NCBI GenBank assembly: GCA_014695255.1 | Contig: JACJNX010000075.1 | Span: forward strand, 124,001 to 188,000 | DNA: 64,000 nucleotides | Direction of reading: 5' to 3' | Origin: Cyanobacteria bacterium FACHB-63 | Lineage (GTDB): Bacteria > Cyanobacteriota > Cyanobacteriia > Leptolyngbyales > Leptolyngbyaceae | Shown here: positions 28,622-35,609 of the stretch, in pieces | Numbering within the stretch: the stretch's first letter is position 1 | How the letters are laid out: the number at the start of each line of letters is the position of its first letter | Position numbers and translations under genes: made by a program | Notes under the pieces: model-generated | Databases searched by the model: none | What the model was told of the DNA's origin: nothing | The model's input: the letters and a program-made list of their open reading frames with translations, nothing else

Positions 28622-29562
28622 ACTTCTTGGTTACTGGAGCGACAGGCTTTGTTGGCTCAGCCCTTTGTCAGCTTTTAGAATCTTCAGAACATACCGTCTA
28701 TGGTGTGATTCGTAATTCTGATGCAAAGTTACCGGCATCAGTCAAGCCAATTCTGGTGTCCTCGATCTCAGAACTCAACGATCATCTAATTTTGTCTCAA
28801 ATTGATGTAGTGATTCATCTTGCTGCAAGAGTGCATCAGATGAAAGATACGGCAACTGATCCACTGACTGAGTTTCGGATAGTTAACACTGAAGCCACAA
28901 AAAATCTAGCGATCGCAGCAGCAGCAGCAGGTGTAAAGCGCTTTGTTTATCTCAGTTCGATCAAAGTCAATGGGGATGGACAAGCGGAACCCTACACCGA
29001 ACAGAGCCAACCACAGCCCAATGATCCCTATGGCATCAGCAAATGGGAAGCAGAATGCACCTTAAAATCGATCGCCGATGAAACGGGTTTAGAAGTGGTC
29101 ATTCTCCGTCCGCCGCTTGTTTACGGTGCTGGAGTCCGAGCTAACTTTCTTAACTTAATGAAGCTGGTCGAGAAAGGAATTCCTCTGCCTTTGGGAGCCG
29201 TCTACAATCAGCGCAGCTTAGTCTATGTCGGAAATCTCGTTGATGCGATCGCCACCTGCGCCACACACCCGAATGCGGCTGGGCAAACGTTTCTCATCAG
29301 TGATAACGCGGATATTTCAACGGCTGAATTGATTCGGAATTTAAGTGTATTTCTCAAGCAACCTGTCCGGTTAGTGGCAATTTCTCCCGTAATACTAACC
29401 ATGCTCGCCCAGATCTTCGGCAAAACGGCAACGGTCGATCGCTTACTCGGTTCACTCACGATCGACAGTTCAAAAATTCGCCAAACTCTCGATTGGCAAC
29501 CTCCCTTTAGCCTAGCTCAAGGTCTGGAACATACCGCGAGATGGTTCAAAAAGATTGATTGA
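28618..29562 (+). CDS. NAD-dependent epimerase/dehydratase (WbpV/Gne-like)
   Basis: Extended SDR of 314 residues acting on a nucleotide sugar. LVTGATGFVGSALCQLL is the Rossmann GxxGxxG, VIHLAARVHQM follows, FVYLSSIKVNGDG holds the catalytic Ser, and DPYGISKWEAE the YxxxK. Context is telling: it directly precedes a WecA/WbpL-type transferase, and wbpV-wbpL pairs of this type make and transfer the first sugar (QuiNAc/FucNAc type) in Pseudomonas O-antigen loci. Whether it is a 4-epimerase or 4-reductase cannot be told. Confidence 0.85.
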   Translation: MNFLVTGATGFVGSALCQLLESSEHTVYGVIRNSDAKLPASVKPILVSSISELNDHLILSQIDVVIHLAARVHQMKDTATDPLTEFRIVNTEATKNLAIAAAAAGVKRFVYLSSIKVNGDGQAEPYTEQSQPQPNDPYGISKWEAECTLKSIADETGLEVVILRPPLVYGAGVRANFLNLMKLVEKGIPLPLGAVYNQRSLVYVGNLVDAIATCATHPNAAGQTFLISDNADISTAELIRNLSVFLKQPVRLVAISPVILTMLAQIFGKTATVDRLLGSLTIDSSKIRQTLDWQPPFSLAQGLEHTARWFKKID

Positions 29563-29629
29563 CTTGTCAAAGTAACAGTCGCCTTGGAGGTTGTGCCCTG
29601 ACCAGTTAGAGCAAATAAGTGTTCTCCTG

Positions 29630-30670
29630 ATGAATATATCTCTCAGTCTTTTGCTGGCGAGTGGCTGCTTGAGTTTTCTGCTGGTTGCCTCAATCAAGCA
29701 GTATTTCAGTCGCTTTCTATTAGACATTCCCAACGATCGCAGTTCTCACACCCAACCCACTCCTCGTGGAGGTGGACTTGGCTTTGTCGTAGCATTTGCG
29801 ATTACTAGCGCAGCAATTGCGTTGTTCAATTGGCAAACGGTCGGTCGTGATGTTCTCTCAATTTGGGCAGCTTTGATCCCGCTCGTGGTTGTTGGTCTTT
29901 TTGACGATCGCGGCGATGTTCCTGCTCGAATTCGGTATCTGGTTCAACTCAGTTCAGCAGGAATTGCGATCGCAGCGTTCAGCGCGTTTCCGCAACCCTG
30001 GCTGACTCAATCTGGCGTAATTGGAATCGCGATTGCAATCGTTCTAACGATGATCGGCATGACTGCGCTAATCAATTTCTACAACTTCATGGACGGACTC
30101 GATGGACTGGTGGCGAGTGTCTCTGTTGTGCAGTTGTCGTACTTAGCGATCGCGCTCAATCAACCCCTTTTGTTTCTACTCGTTGTAGCGCTGCTGGGGT
30201 TTCTATGGTGGAACTGGTCGCCTGCCAAGATTTTTATGGGCGATGTGGGCAGTACAACGCTAGGTGCAATGGTCGCGATCGCGCTGTTGCATCAGTCCGA
30301 TGATCCCGTTCGTGCTTGGTCATCTTTAGCCATTACCTTGCCGCTGACAGCCGATGCCATTTATACGCTGACCCGCCGCTTGTTGCGTCACGAAAACATT
30401 TTCAAGCCGCATCGAACCCACTTGTATCAGCGTCTTCAGCAGTCGGGCTGGAATCATGCTCAAGTTGCAACGGCTTATATTTTGGTGACGATCGCCATTG
30501 CTCTAAATCTGTACTTCTTGCATGGAGTCGGAGCCATGATCAGCGTGGTCGAAGTGATTTGCGCGATCGCGCTCTCGGAGCGTTATCTCAGCCATCAGCA
30601 AGGTGTAAGAATGCGAACAGTCATCTATTCTTCGGTACGCAATCTAATTACCGGACTCCGAGCAAGCTAA
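29630..30670 (+). CDS. WecA/WbpL-type undecaprenyl-phosphate sugar-1-phosphate transferase
   Basis: Integral membrane enzyme of 346 residues, the priming step: transfer of a HexNAc-1-phosphate to undecaprenyl phosphate. It has ten or so hydrophobic segments and the MraY/WecA motifs: DIPNDRSSHTQPTPRGGGLGFV, INFYNFMDGLDGLVA, IFMGDVGSTTLGAMVA and HRTHLYQRLQQSGW (HxxH loop). ATG 29630 is preferred because the first membrane helix starts there. It is the last gene of the polysaccharide locus on this strand. Confidence 0.9.
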   Translation: MNISLSLLLASGCLSFLLVASIKQYFSRFLLDIPNDRSSHTQPTPRGGGLGFVVAFAITSAAIALFNWQTVGRDVLSIWAALIPLVVVGLFDDRGDVPARIRYLVQLSSAGIAIAAFSAFPQPWLTQSGVIGIAIAIVLTMIGMTALINFYNFMDGLDGLVASVSVVQLSYLAIALNQPLLFLLVVALLGFLWWNWSPAKIFMGDVGSTTLGAMVAIALLHQSDDPVRAWSSLAITLPLTADAIYTLTRRLLRHENIFKPHRTHLYQRLQQSGWNHAQVATAYILVTIAIALNLYFLHGVGAMISVVEVICAIALSERYLSHQQGVRMRTVIYSSVRNLITGLRAS

Positions 30671-30713
30671 GTATTGTGAATTGAATAACTTCGGAATTGC
30701 AGCTCTCGGACTG

Positions 30714-30796
30714 CCCTCATCCCCAACCCTTCTCCCCAGGGAGAAGAGAACCAGGCTCTTGTTTCCTCTCCTTGGGGGAGAGGGCTAGGGTGAGGG
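30714..30796. repeat. Imperfect palindromic REP-like repeat
   Basis: CCCTCATCCCCAACCCTTCT and, about 60 bases on, its near-complement ending GGGCTAGGGTGAGGG form long imperfect inverted arms. The consensus is a dispersed intergenic palindrome seen in many bacterial genomes. It lies at the end of the polysaccharide locus, where it may also act as a terminator. Confidence 0.7.
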
Positions 30797-30987
30797 TGAA
30801 TTTGGGGTCTACTTGATCTACGCTACCAAAGTTCTTCTCAAATACGGAGAGCTCTCTGCAATCCTGCAAGGTTTCTCCGTGTTTACCGAATTCCTTTAAA
30901 GGAAAAATCAAAATATCTACTGATATCGATCGAATTTCTCTGTAGAAGTAAGCAGCTTAGATTTACTGCAACTTACCGGGGTAGTCG

Positions 30988-31689
30988 ATGAATCGCGTTT
31001 TGGTAATCGAAGACGATCCAGAGATTTTAGAAAATATTGAAGAGATTTTAGAGTTGCAAAGCTACAAAACTTTAGCGACAAGTAGCAGTCTCACAGGATT
31101 ACAGCTTGCAAAAGAAATGCTTCCAAGCCTAGTGATTTGCGATGTGATCATGCCCGGACTTGATGGCTATGCCGTTTTAAGTGAACTCCGTCAACAAACC
31201 GAGACGGCAACAATTCCGTTTATTTTTCTCACAGGTCGCGCCGATCGCGCCGATATCCGCCTTGGCATGGAGTTAGGGGCAGACGACTACCTCACCAAAC
31301 CTTTCACTGAGGCAGAATTAATTGGCGCAGTGCAAAGCTGCCTCACCAAGTACGATCGCTTATCGCGCCAATATGAGAGCCTAGCTCAACGATCACAGAT
31401 CCTTGAAAAACAACTACAAACCCTGCAAGAACTCGCAGATCTAAATCGGCTACTGTTGCAGCAACTCTGTCAGGGATTGCGGCATCCCGTCTCAAATTTG
31501 ACGATCGTAGCCTATTTACTGAAGCAAGACATTCCAGAGAAAGACTTCGATCGCTACCTTGCGATTCTTGAGGAAGAATGTACCCGCAGTACAGCGTTGC
31601 TCAGTGAAGTTGCCAGCCTACAGGATTATCTTCAACCCTCTAAACTTAATTTGCTCCGCAGTAAGCTCAACATTCGCCTATCGCCCTGA
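30988..31689 (+). CDS. Response regulator with degenerate HisKA-like tail
   Basis: Protein of 233 residues. Residues 1-120 are a receiver: acidic pair E8-D9-D10, phosphoacceptor D52 (VICDVIMPGLDGY), T82 in FLTG, K104 in DDYLTKPF. A helical linker (about 120-155) leads to a domain shaped like a histidine-kinase dimerisation helix pair: LCQGLRHPVSNLTIVAYLL aligns to the H-box, but the phospho-accepting His position holds Gln and no ATPase domain follows. It may dimerise with, or receive phosphate from, a kinase. It stands alone on the + strand opposite a block of - strand genes. Confidence 0.82.
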   Translation: MNRVLVIEDDPEILENIEEILELQSYKTLATSSSLTGLQLAKEMLPSLVICDVIMPGLDGYAVLSELRQQTETATIPFIFLTGRADRADIRLGMELGADDYLTKPFTEAELIGAVQSCLTKYDRLSRQYESLAQRSQILEKQLQTLQELADLNRLLLQQLCQGLRHPVSNLTIVAYLLKQDIPEKDFDRYLAILEEECTRSTALLSEVASLQDYLQPSKLNLLRSKLNIRLSP

Positions 31690-31771
31690 CAGGTTTTAGT
31701 TCCTGATTCATCTGCTCCAACATTCTGACTATTACACTTTTTTGTGAGAATGCTGTGCTGCTTATTTCCAG

Positions 31772-31978
31772 TTAAGAACTACACCAAACTGGCATCTCTG
31801 CATGACAATGGCTACAGTGCCAGTACACTTCACCTAGTCTTACATGGCGTAGAAGAACATAGGAACAGCAAGGACAGAGATGCTGACTCGTTGTACTATA
31901 ATCGAATGTAGTTTTGCTGGAAAGGCTAAGATTCGGTTGGGGTGGAACTCTTAAACGGCTGTTGATTGAAGTAGACAT
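31772..31978 (-). CDS. Small Cys4 zinc-ribbon-like protein
   Basis: Protein of 68 residues with CPCC at 35-38 and CSHC at about 55-58, arranged as CxxC(C)-x16-CxxC, a rubredoxin/zinc-ribbon spacing. The core LLRHVRLGEVYWHCSHCHAEMPVW resembles a small family of cyanobacterial proteins in which VYWFCxxCxxEMPV is conserved; function is not established. The N-terminal 30 residues are Ser/Thr-rich and probably disordered. It converges on the response regulator gene. Confidence 0.7.
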   Translation of the reverse strand: MSTSINSRLRVPPQPNLSLSSKTTFDYSTTSQHLCPCCSYVLLRHVRLGEVYWHCSHCHAEMPVWCSS

Positions 31979-32062
31979 TTTAGAAATTTTTCTGGTGCGA
32001 TCGTGAAAAAGGTAGACTTCTAGGGTGATTAATAATCCTAGGATTTGAATTGCAGATTAGAA

Positions 32063-32109
32063 CAAAAAAAACTTCCATCTACTTATTGGCGAATTAGCAG
32101 TGGAAGTTG
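32063..32109 (-). terminator. Rho-independent terminator (- strand)
   Basis: Perfect 8-bp arms AACTTCCA (32071-32078) and TGGAAGTT (32102-32109) are followed on the - strand by a run of eight T. It lies about 54 bases downstream of the Lys-rich small gene and ends the - strand transcript. Confidence 0.75.
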
Positions 32110-32162
32110 AAAACAAGCCAGGAACCCTGACTCATTAGAAAAGCAGAGAGTAGAAGTAGAGA

Positions 32163-32294
32163 TTACTTCAAATTCCCAAATGGTCCAGTTGTGTTCCCGT
32201 CATATCTTTTTGGGTCTTTTTTCTGTTTCTTGCCACCTTGGGAATCTGCTTTCGGTTTTTTAGATTCTCTGTTGCCTTTTTTCTCTTTTGTCAT
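32163..32294 (-). CDS. Small Lys-rich conserved protein
   Basis: Protein of 43 residues, starting MTKEKKGNRESKKPK and ending GNTTGPFGNLK. Short proteins with a GN(R/K)E.KKPK start are found in diverse bacteria and have no settled function. The ATG at 32294 is preceded by GGAG nine bases upstream, which supports this start; a longer in-frame version would run into the pentapeptide gene. It lies 34 bases after that gene and probably shares its transcript. Highly basic and probably unstructured. Confidence 0.65.
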   Translation of the reverse strand: MTKEKKGNRESKKPKADSQGGKKQKKDPKRYDGNTTGPFGNLK

Positions 32295-32328
32295 ATTGCT
32301 TTCTCCAAAAGTTCTTGCGTTCAGCAGA

Positions 32329-32616
32329 TTAAGTCCCCAAGTAATTAGAAGATTCCAAAAAGTCATTGTGTATATGACCATTGGGCAGCTTTGCGCCCTT
32401 TAAATTTGCTCCATTAAGGTTAGCTCCTTTCAAAGTCGCCCAATTTAGGTTCGCATTGCTTAGGTCTGAACTACTCAAGTCTGATCCAGACAAATTTGCC
32501 CCAGTGAAGTCCGTCCCTCTTAAGTTTGCTTTTACAAGCCTTAAGTTTCGCAAATCTTCTGTTCTGAAATTTCTTTGTCCGTCTGCGTATCGTTGCAGGA
32601 CTTCATCAGCGTTCAT
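32329..32616 (-). CDS. Pentapeptide-repeat protein
   Basis: Protein of 95 residues. The N-terminal motif MNADEVLQRYADGQRNF is followed by about nine A(D/N)LxX repeats (LRGTDFTGANLSGSDLSSSD and on), ending KLPNGHIHNDF. The repeats form a right-handed quadrilateral beta-helix; no signal peptide. The same N-terminal motif is present in two other pentapeptide proteins within 8 kb. The role of cyanobacterial members is largely unknown. Confidence 0.85.
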   Translation of the reverse strand: MNADEVLQRYADGQRNFRTEDLRNLRLVKANLRGTDFTGANLSGSDLSSSDLSNANLNWATLKGANLNGANLKGAKLPNGHIHNDFLESSNYLGT

Positions 32617-32775
32617 ATTGGTCGCCTCGCGACGTGTAGCGCGATCGCTTGTACTTCTATTCTAAAGCCTTTCTAGTCCTTTAATCGAACAATCGATCGA
32701 ATGACTTCTGCTTCAATTTGAGACTGATTTAAACAATCACTATTGCTCACAATCATTTCTAAATTACTTCTAAAT

Positions 32776-33330
32776 TTAGTCATGAATGCTGCCATCGGGC
32801 ATTATTGTTCTACTTAACCCTGCCTTATCCATATTGGCTCCTTGAATTGTTGCTCCCGTTAGATTCGCTTCACTTAAATGTGCGTCATTGAGGTCTGCAT
32901 CACTTAAATCTGCCCCTCTCAAATCAGCTCCAGTCAAATTTGCGCCTCGTAAATCAGCACTAGTTAGATCTGCCTTACTTAAATCTGCTTTCCGTAAATT
33001 TGCCCCTCCTAGCTTGGCTCCACTCAAGTCTGCACCGCTCAAATCTGCGTGAGTTAAATTCGCCCCGCTGAGGTCTGCCTCGCTCAGGTCGGCGTGCATC
33101 AGGCAAACTTGAATCATTTCGGCATCAGCTAAATTCGCTTGATTGAGCTTTGCTTGGTTGAGATGAGCCTCAGTGAGATCAGCCCCCCGTAAATCCGCTC
33201 CGACCAACTCAGCCCCAATTAGTTTTGCCCCGATCAACTTTGCATCTGTCAAGCAGACTTGAAGCAGTTTGACATGACTGAAATCTCGTTGTCCTGTTGC
33301 ATAGAGTTCTACGATTTCTTGAGCATTCAT
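32776..33330 (-). CDS. Pentapeptide-repeat protein
   Basis: Protein of 184 residues with the N-terminal motif MNAQEIVELYATGQRDF, then about 28 near-perfect A(D/N)LxX repeats (GADLRGADLTEAHLNQAKLN and on) and a closing TIMPDGSIHD. ATG 33330 is preferred to ATG 33339 because it aligns with the starts of the two related proteins and leaves room for a ribosome-binding site. It lies 60 bases after nblA. Confidence 0.88.
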   Translation of the reverse strand: MNAQEIVELYATGQRDFSHVKLLQVCLTDAKLIGAKLIGAELVGADLRGADLTEAHLNQAKLNQANLADAEMIQVCLMHADLSEADLSGANLTHADLSGADLSGAKLGGANLRKADLSKADLTSADLRGANLTGADLRGADLSDADLNDAHLSEANLTGATIQGANMDKAGLSRTIMPDGSIHD

Positions 33331-33389
33331 ATCTTCCATCCTTGGCTTAAGTATTAGTGGAAAGTATTAGTAGAATTTGGCTCTGATTT

Positions 33390-33557
33390 TCATCTCTGCT
33401 TCAAAAGCTCTTGATAGGATACTTTCTGAACTAGCATGAGCCGATGCTGCACAATCAGAAATTCCTGAGCCTGCTCGCGGGACATCTGGCGGACTTGGTC
33501 TGTGAAATCCCTGAGGCTAAATTCCTGCTCTAGAGTGAGTCCGATCGCTGGATTCAT
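33390..33557 (-). CDS. nblA: NblA-family phycobilisome degradation adaptor
   Basis: Protein of 55 residues: it starts MNPAIGLTLEQEFSLRDF, continues DQVRQMSREQAQEFLIV and ends VSYQELLKQR. This is the NblA layout: LxLEQxFxLRxF, an M-S-x-x-Q-A helix and a terminal YQELLK. NblA is known to bind phycobilisomes and recruit the ClpC chaperone for their degradation in nutrient starvation. GGAGGT lies 4-5 bases before the ATG. A phycobiliprotein gene and a clpC paralogue are encoded on the same strand 1.5-7 kb upstream, which supports a linked function. The VQHRLM segment replaces the more usual LYEQMM. Confidence 0.88.
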   Translation of the reverse strand: MNPAIGLTLEQEFSLRDFTDQVRQMSREQAQEFLIVQHRLMLVQKVSYQELLKQR

Positions 33558-33722
33558 ACTGACCTCCGATAACCCTAGTTAAAATAAAAATTACGAACCT
33601 AATGAAAAATAACTGACTCAGCAAAGCCGCAGTTCTAGAGTGATTGAATTGACAGAAAACCCCCACCTGATTCCATAGAGACAAAGGTGAGAGTTAAAAT
33701 AACTTAGCTATTGTGACTTGTC

Positions 33723-33741
33723 TCTAGATCTCTGATCTAGA
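33723..33741. repeat. 8-bp inverted repeat
   Basis: TCTAGATC and GATCTAGA flank a three-base loop 21 bases downstream of the FAS1 gene. It may be an RNA 3' hairpin or an operator; there is no T-run. Confidence 0.45.
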
Positions 33742-33761
33742 ATCTGCTTCTCAGCACTGGC

Positions 33762-34163
33762 TTATGCAGGCATAAGTACCGTATCAATGATGTGAATGAC
33801 TCCATTATCCGCCGCCACATCGGGGGTTGTCACTTGGGAGTTGTTAATTTGAACACCATTAGAGGCATCAATTTTCACATCCGAACCTTGAACTGTTTTA
33901 GCCGACTTCAACTTGGTCACGTCAGCCGCCATAACTTTGCCAGAAACGACGTGGTAAGTCAGGATCTTCTTAAGTTGGGGAATATCTTTGAGCAAGCCGT
34001 CTACAGTGCCTGCTGGCAATTTGGCAAATGCCTCGTCTGTGGGGGCGAACACTGTGAATGGTCCCTTGCCTTTAAGCGTCTCGATTAAACCAGCAGCTTT
34101 AAGAGCAGCAGCTAGGGTGTTAAAAGAGCCAGCCTTAACAGCAGTATCAACAATATCAGCCAT
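33762..34163 (-). CDS. FAS1 (fasciclin) domain protein
   Basis: Protein of 133 residues, essentially one FAS1 domain: [52 protein letters not shown], and the H2 motif [13 protein letters not shown]. There is no signal peptide if ATG 34163 is used, so unlike many adhesive FAS1 proteins it may be cytoplasmic. Single-domain proteins of this type are common in cyanobacteria. It is separated by 204 bases from nblA and 301 bases from the receiver gene. Confidence 0.88.
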   Translation of the reverse strand: MADIVDTAVKAGSFNTLAAALKAAGLIETLKGKGPFTVFAPTDEAFAKLPAGTVDGLLKDIPQLKKILTYHVVSGKVMAADVTKLKSAKTVQGSDVKIDASNGVQINNSQVTTPDVAADNGVIHIIDTVLMPA

Positions 34164-34464
34164 GAGTTTCACCTTTTGCACTTGTTACTTGCTAACGCTG
34201 ATTGCGCTAACAATTTGAGTATGTCAGCCTGGTGTTTGAGTTCATGTTGGAATTGTTGCTTGGGCTACCTTTTATGACTTATTGCTTAGCTTATAATGGA
34301 TAACTACCTCTAAAGATAGAGCTCTTCAGGAGGTAGATCTAATCAAACAAGCCTTCTACTGTTTGCCGAAATGCAATGAGGGCATGAATAGCTTGATATT
34401 GCCTTAGATCTTCTAGTAGCTGATCAGAAGCTTCTAAGTTTTAGTTGAACGTTTTATGAGTGTT

Positions 34465-34905
34465 TCAATTAAGCCAGCCGAATTCGAGGGTTCTTGATGC
34501 CTGTGTCAACTTCCAAACCTCATCAACAAAATTCTCCAGATTCACAGGCTTCAGCAAATATCCTTCAGGTTTTAACCTCCACCGTTGGGAGAAGTCTGCG
34601 ATCGGATAGGTTGAAGTAATCAAGATCGGAATTGTGCTGTCACTCTTAAGCGCCAGATATCTGGCGCGTCGAATCAGGGGATAAACACTTTCACCTAGAA
34701 ATCTGATTTCACAAATCAAAATTCTAGGCATCAACTTGTTAAGTGAAGTTAATCCGCTTTTGACTGAATCCGTTGCGATGACTCGTGCGCCATAGCTTTC
34801 AAGCAAAAAAGCATAAAAATCTCGGTTGTCACGATCGTTATCCACAATGAGGATCTGAACGTCTTTAAGGACTTCAGGATTCAAAAGTTTCTTTAGATTC
34901 ACCAT
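34465..34905 (-). CDS. Receiver-domain protein with Asp-to-Glu at the phosphorylation site
   Basis: Protein of 146 residues made of one receiver. The acidic pocket is present (VDNDRDN, about 21-27), the conserved Lys is K119 in GYLLKPV, and the Thr/Ser site is ITS at about 96-98. The phosphoacceptor position in RILICEIRFLG is Glu66 instead of Asp. Glu in this place often mimics the phosphorylated state, so the protein may be permanently active. There is no output domain. It lies 137 bases after the ApcA-like gene on the same strand. Confidence 0.8.
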   Translation of the reverse strand: MVNLKKLLNPEVLKDVQILIVDNDRDNRDFYAFLLESYGARVIATDSVKSGLTSLNKLMPRILICEIRFLGESVYPLIRRARYLALKSDSTIPILITSTYPIADFSQRWRLKPEGYLLKPVNLENFVDEVWKLTQASRTLEFGWLN

Positions 34906-35042
34906 AGTAGCCTCGTCATAAGAAATCTGCGTTACTTCTCATGTCCTTTCTAAATAAGTGTGGTTCGATTTTCTAATTGAATTGATTGATTACGACACAA
35001 ATCGTTACCTAAAGTCTGTCGTAAGGCAGATGAGGGTGTGTC

Positions 35043-35528
35043 TTACTGAAGTCCACTAATTAAGTAGTCAAAATAAGCACCGACTTCGTTTGCGTCTTCT
35101 GCCGACATGAGTGAAGTTGTCATCCCCTTCATGGCACGAACGCTTTCAGCAACGCCTTCAAGTGGTGTACCGAGGGAATTGTACATTTGACGCACTCCAA
35201 TCAATCCAATTTCCTCAAGCGGAGTTGCTTCTCCGGCAGCGACGCTATAAGTGATCAAACGCAAATAGTAATCCATATCTCGCAGACAGGTCGCAGTCAT
35301 CTCCTCGCCATAAGCATTGCCACCTGGAGAAACTAGACTGGGACGGCGCTGGAACAATTGGTTAGCAGCTTGCTTAATAATGCGATCGCGGCTTTCGGTC
35401 AAGGTCCTCACCAATCGGAGACGGCGATCGCTGCTCATCATAAAGCCTTTGATCTGCTCCATTTCTCCAGGGGTAAGATAGCGGCATTCTGCATCTGCAT
35501 TTACAATTAATTTCTGAACTACACTCAT
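35043..35528 (-). CDS. Allophycocyanin alpha-type phycobiliprotein (ApcA paralogue)
   Basis: Protein of 161 residues, the length of ApcA. It has the ApcA core: [14 protein letters not shown], the chromophore-binding Cys in [19 protein letters not shown], and [18 protein letters not shown], ending [13 protein letters not shown]. Sequence is closer to ApcA than to ApcD or ApcF, but differs at many surface positions. It is a single gene with no apcB partner or linker nearby, unlike a standard apcABC operon. Two copies of TGTTTGATTTCG lie 42-75 bases before its start. It may replace core ApcA under a stress condition; this is inference. Confidence 0.85.
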   Translation of the reverse strand: MSVVQKLIVNADAECRYLTPGEMEQIKGFMMSSDRRLRLVRTLTESRDRIIKQAANQLFQRRPSLVSPGGNAYGEEMTATCLRDMDYYLRLITYSVAAGEATPLEEIGLIGVRQMYNSLGTPLEGVAESVRAMKGMTTSLMSAEDANEVGAYFDYLISGLQ

Positions 35529-35569
35529 GATTAAGTTCCTAATCTTTTACAATTATGGTGACAGAGTGG

Positions 35570-35602
35570 TGTTTGATTTCGTGGATGAATTGTTTGATTT
35601 CG
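35570..35602 (-). promoter_or_regulatory. Direct repeat TGTTTGATTTCG x2 upstream of the ApcA-like gene
   Basis: TGTTTGATTTCG at 35570-35581 and 35591-35602, repeated every 21 bases (two helical turns), on the upstream side of the ApcA-like gene. The same element recurs upstream of the NACHT gene. This looks like an operator or promoter element; the second copy extends to a 19-bp repeat also found at 37978. Confidence 0.55.
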
Positions 35603-35606
35603 CTAC
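35588..35606. repeat. 19-bp direct repeat, left copy
   Basis: AATTGTTTGATTTCGCTAC, three bases beyond the 3' side of the NACHT gene. Copy at 37978-37996 differs at one position (C to T). The pair brackets a 2.4-kb segment containing only the NACHT gene. Confidence 0.8.
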
Positions 35607-35609
35607 AAT

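Noticed and set aside
32381-32665. Antisense open frames of 90 residues opposite the pentapeptide genes (also near 40604-40867)
   Set aside because: Pentapeptide repeats force open antisense frames with leucine/alanine-rich translations; they lack start context and homology.
34340-34438. 33-residue - strand fragment ending LIAFRQTVEGLFD
   Set aside because: No start codon and a stop close upstream; could be a relic but too short to support. It also contains a 9-of-10 match to TGTTTGATTT, which may be chance.
35043-35528. Far-red or low-light allophycocyanin cluster (FaRLiP/LoLiP)
   Set aside because: Only one ApcA-type gene is present; there is no apcB, apcD-type, apcE2, or phytochrome/response-regulator set next to it.
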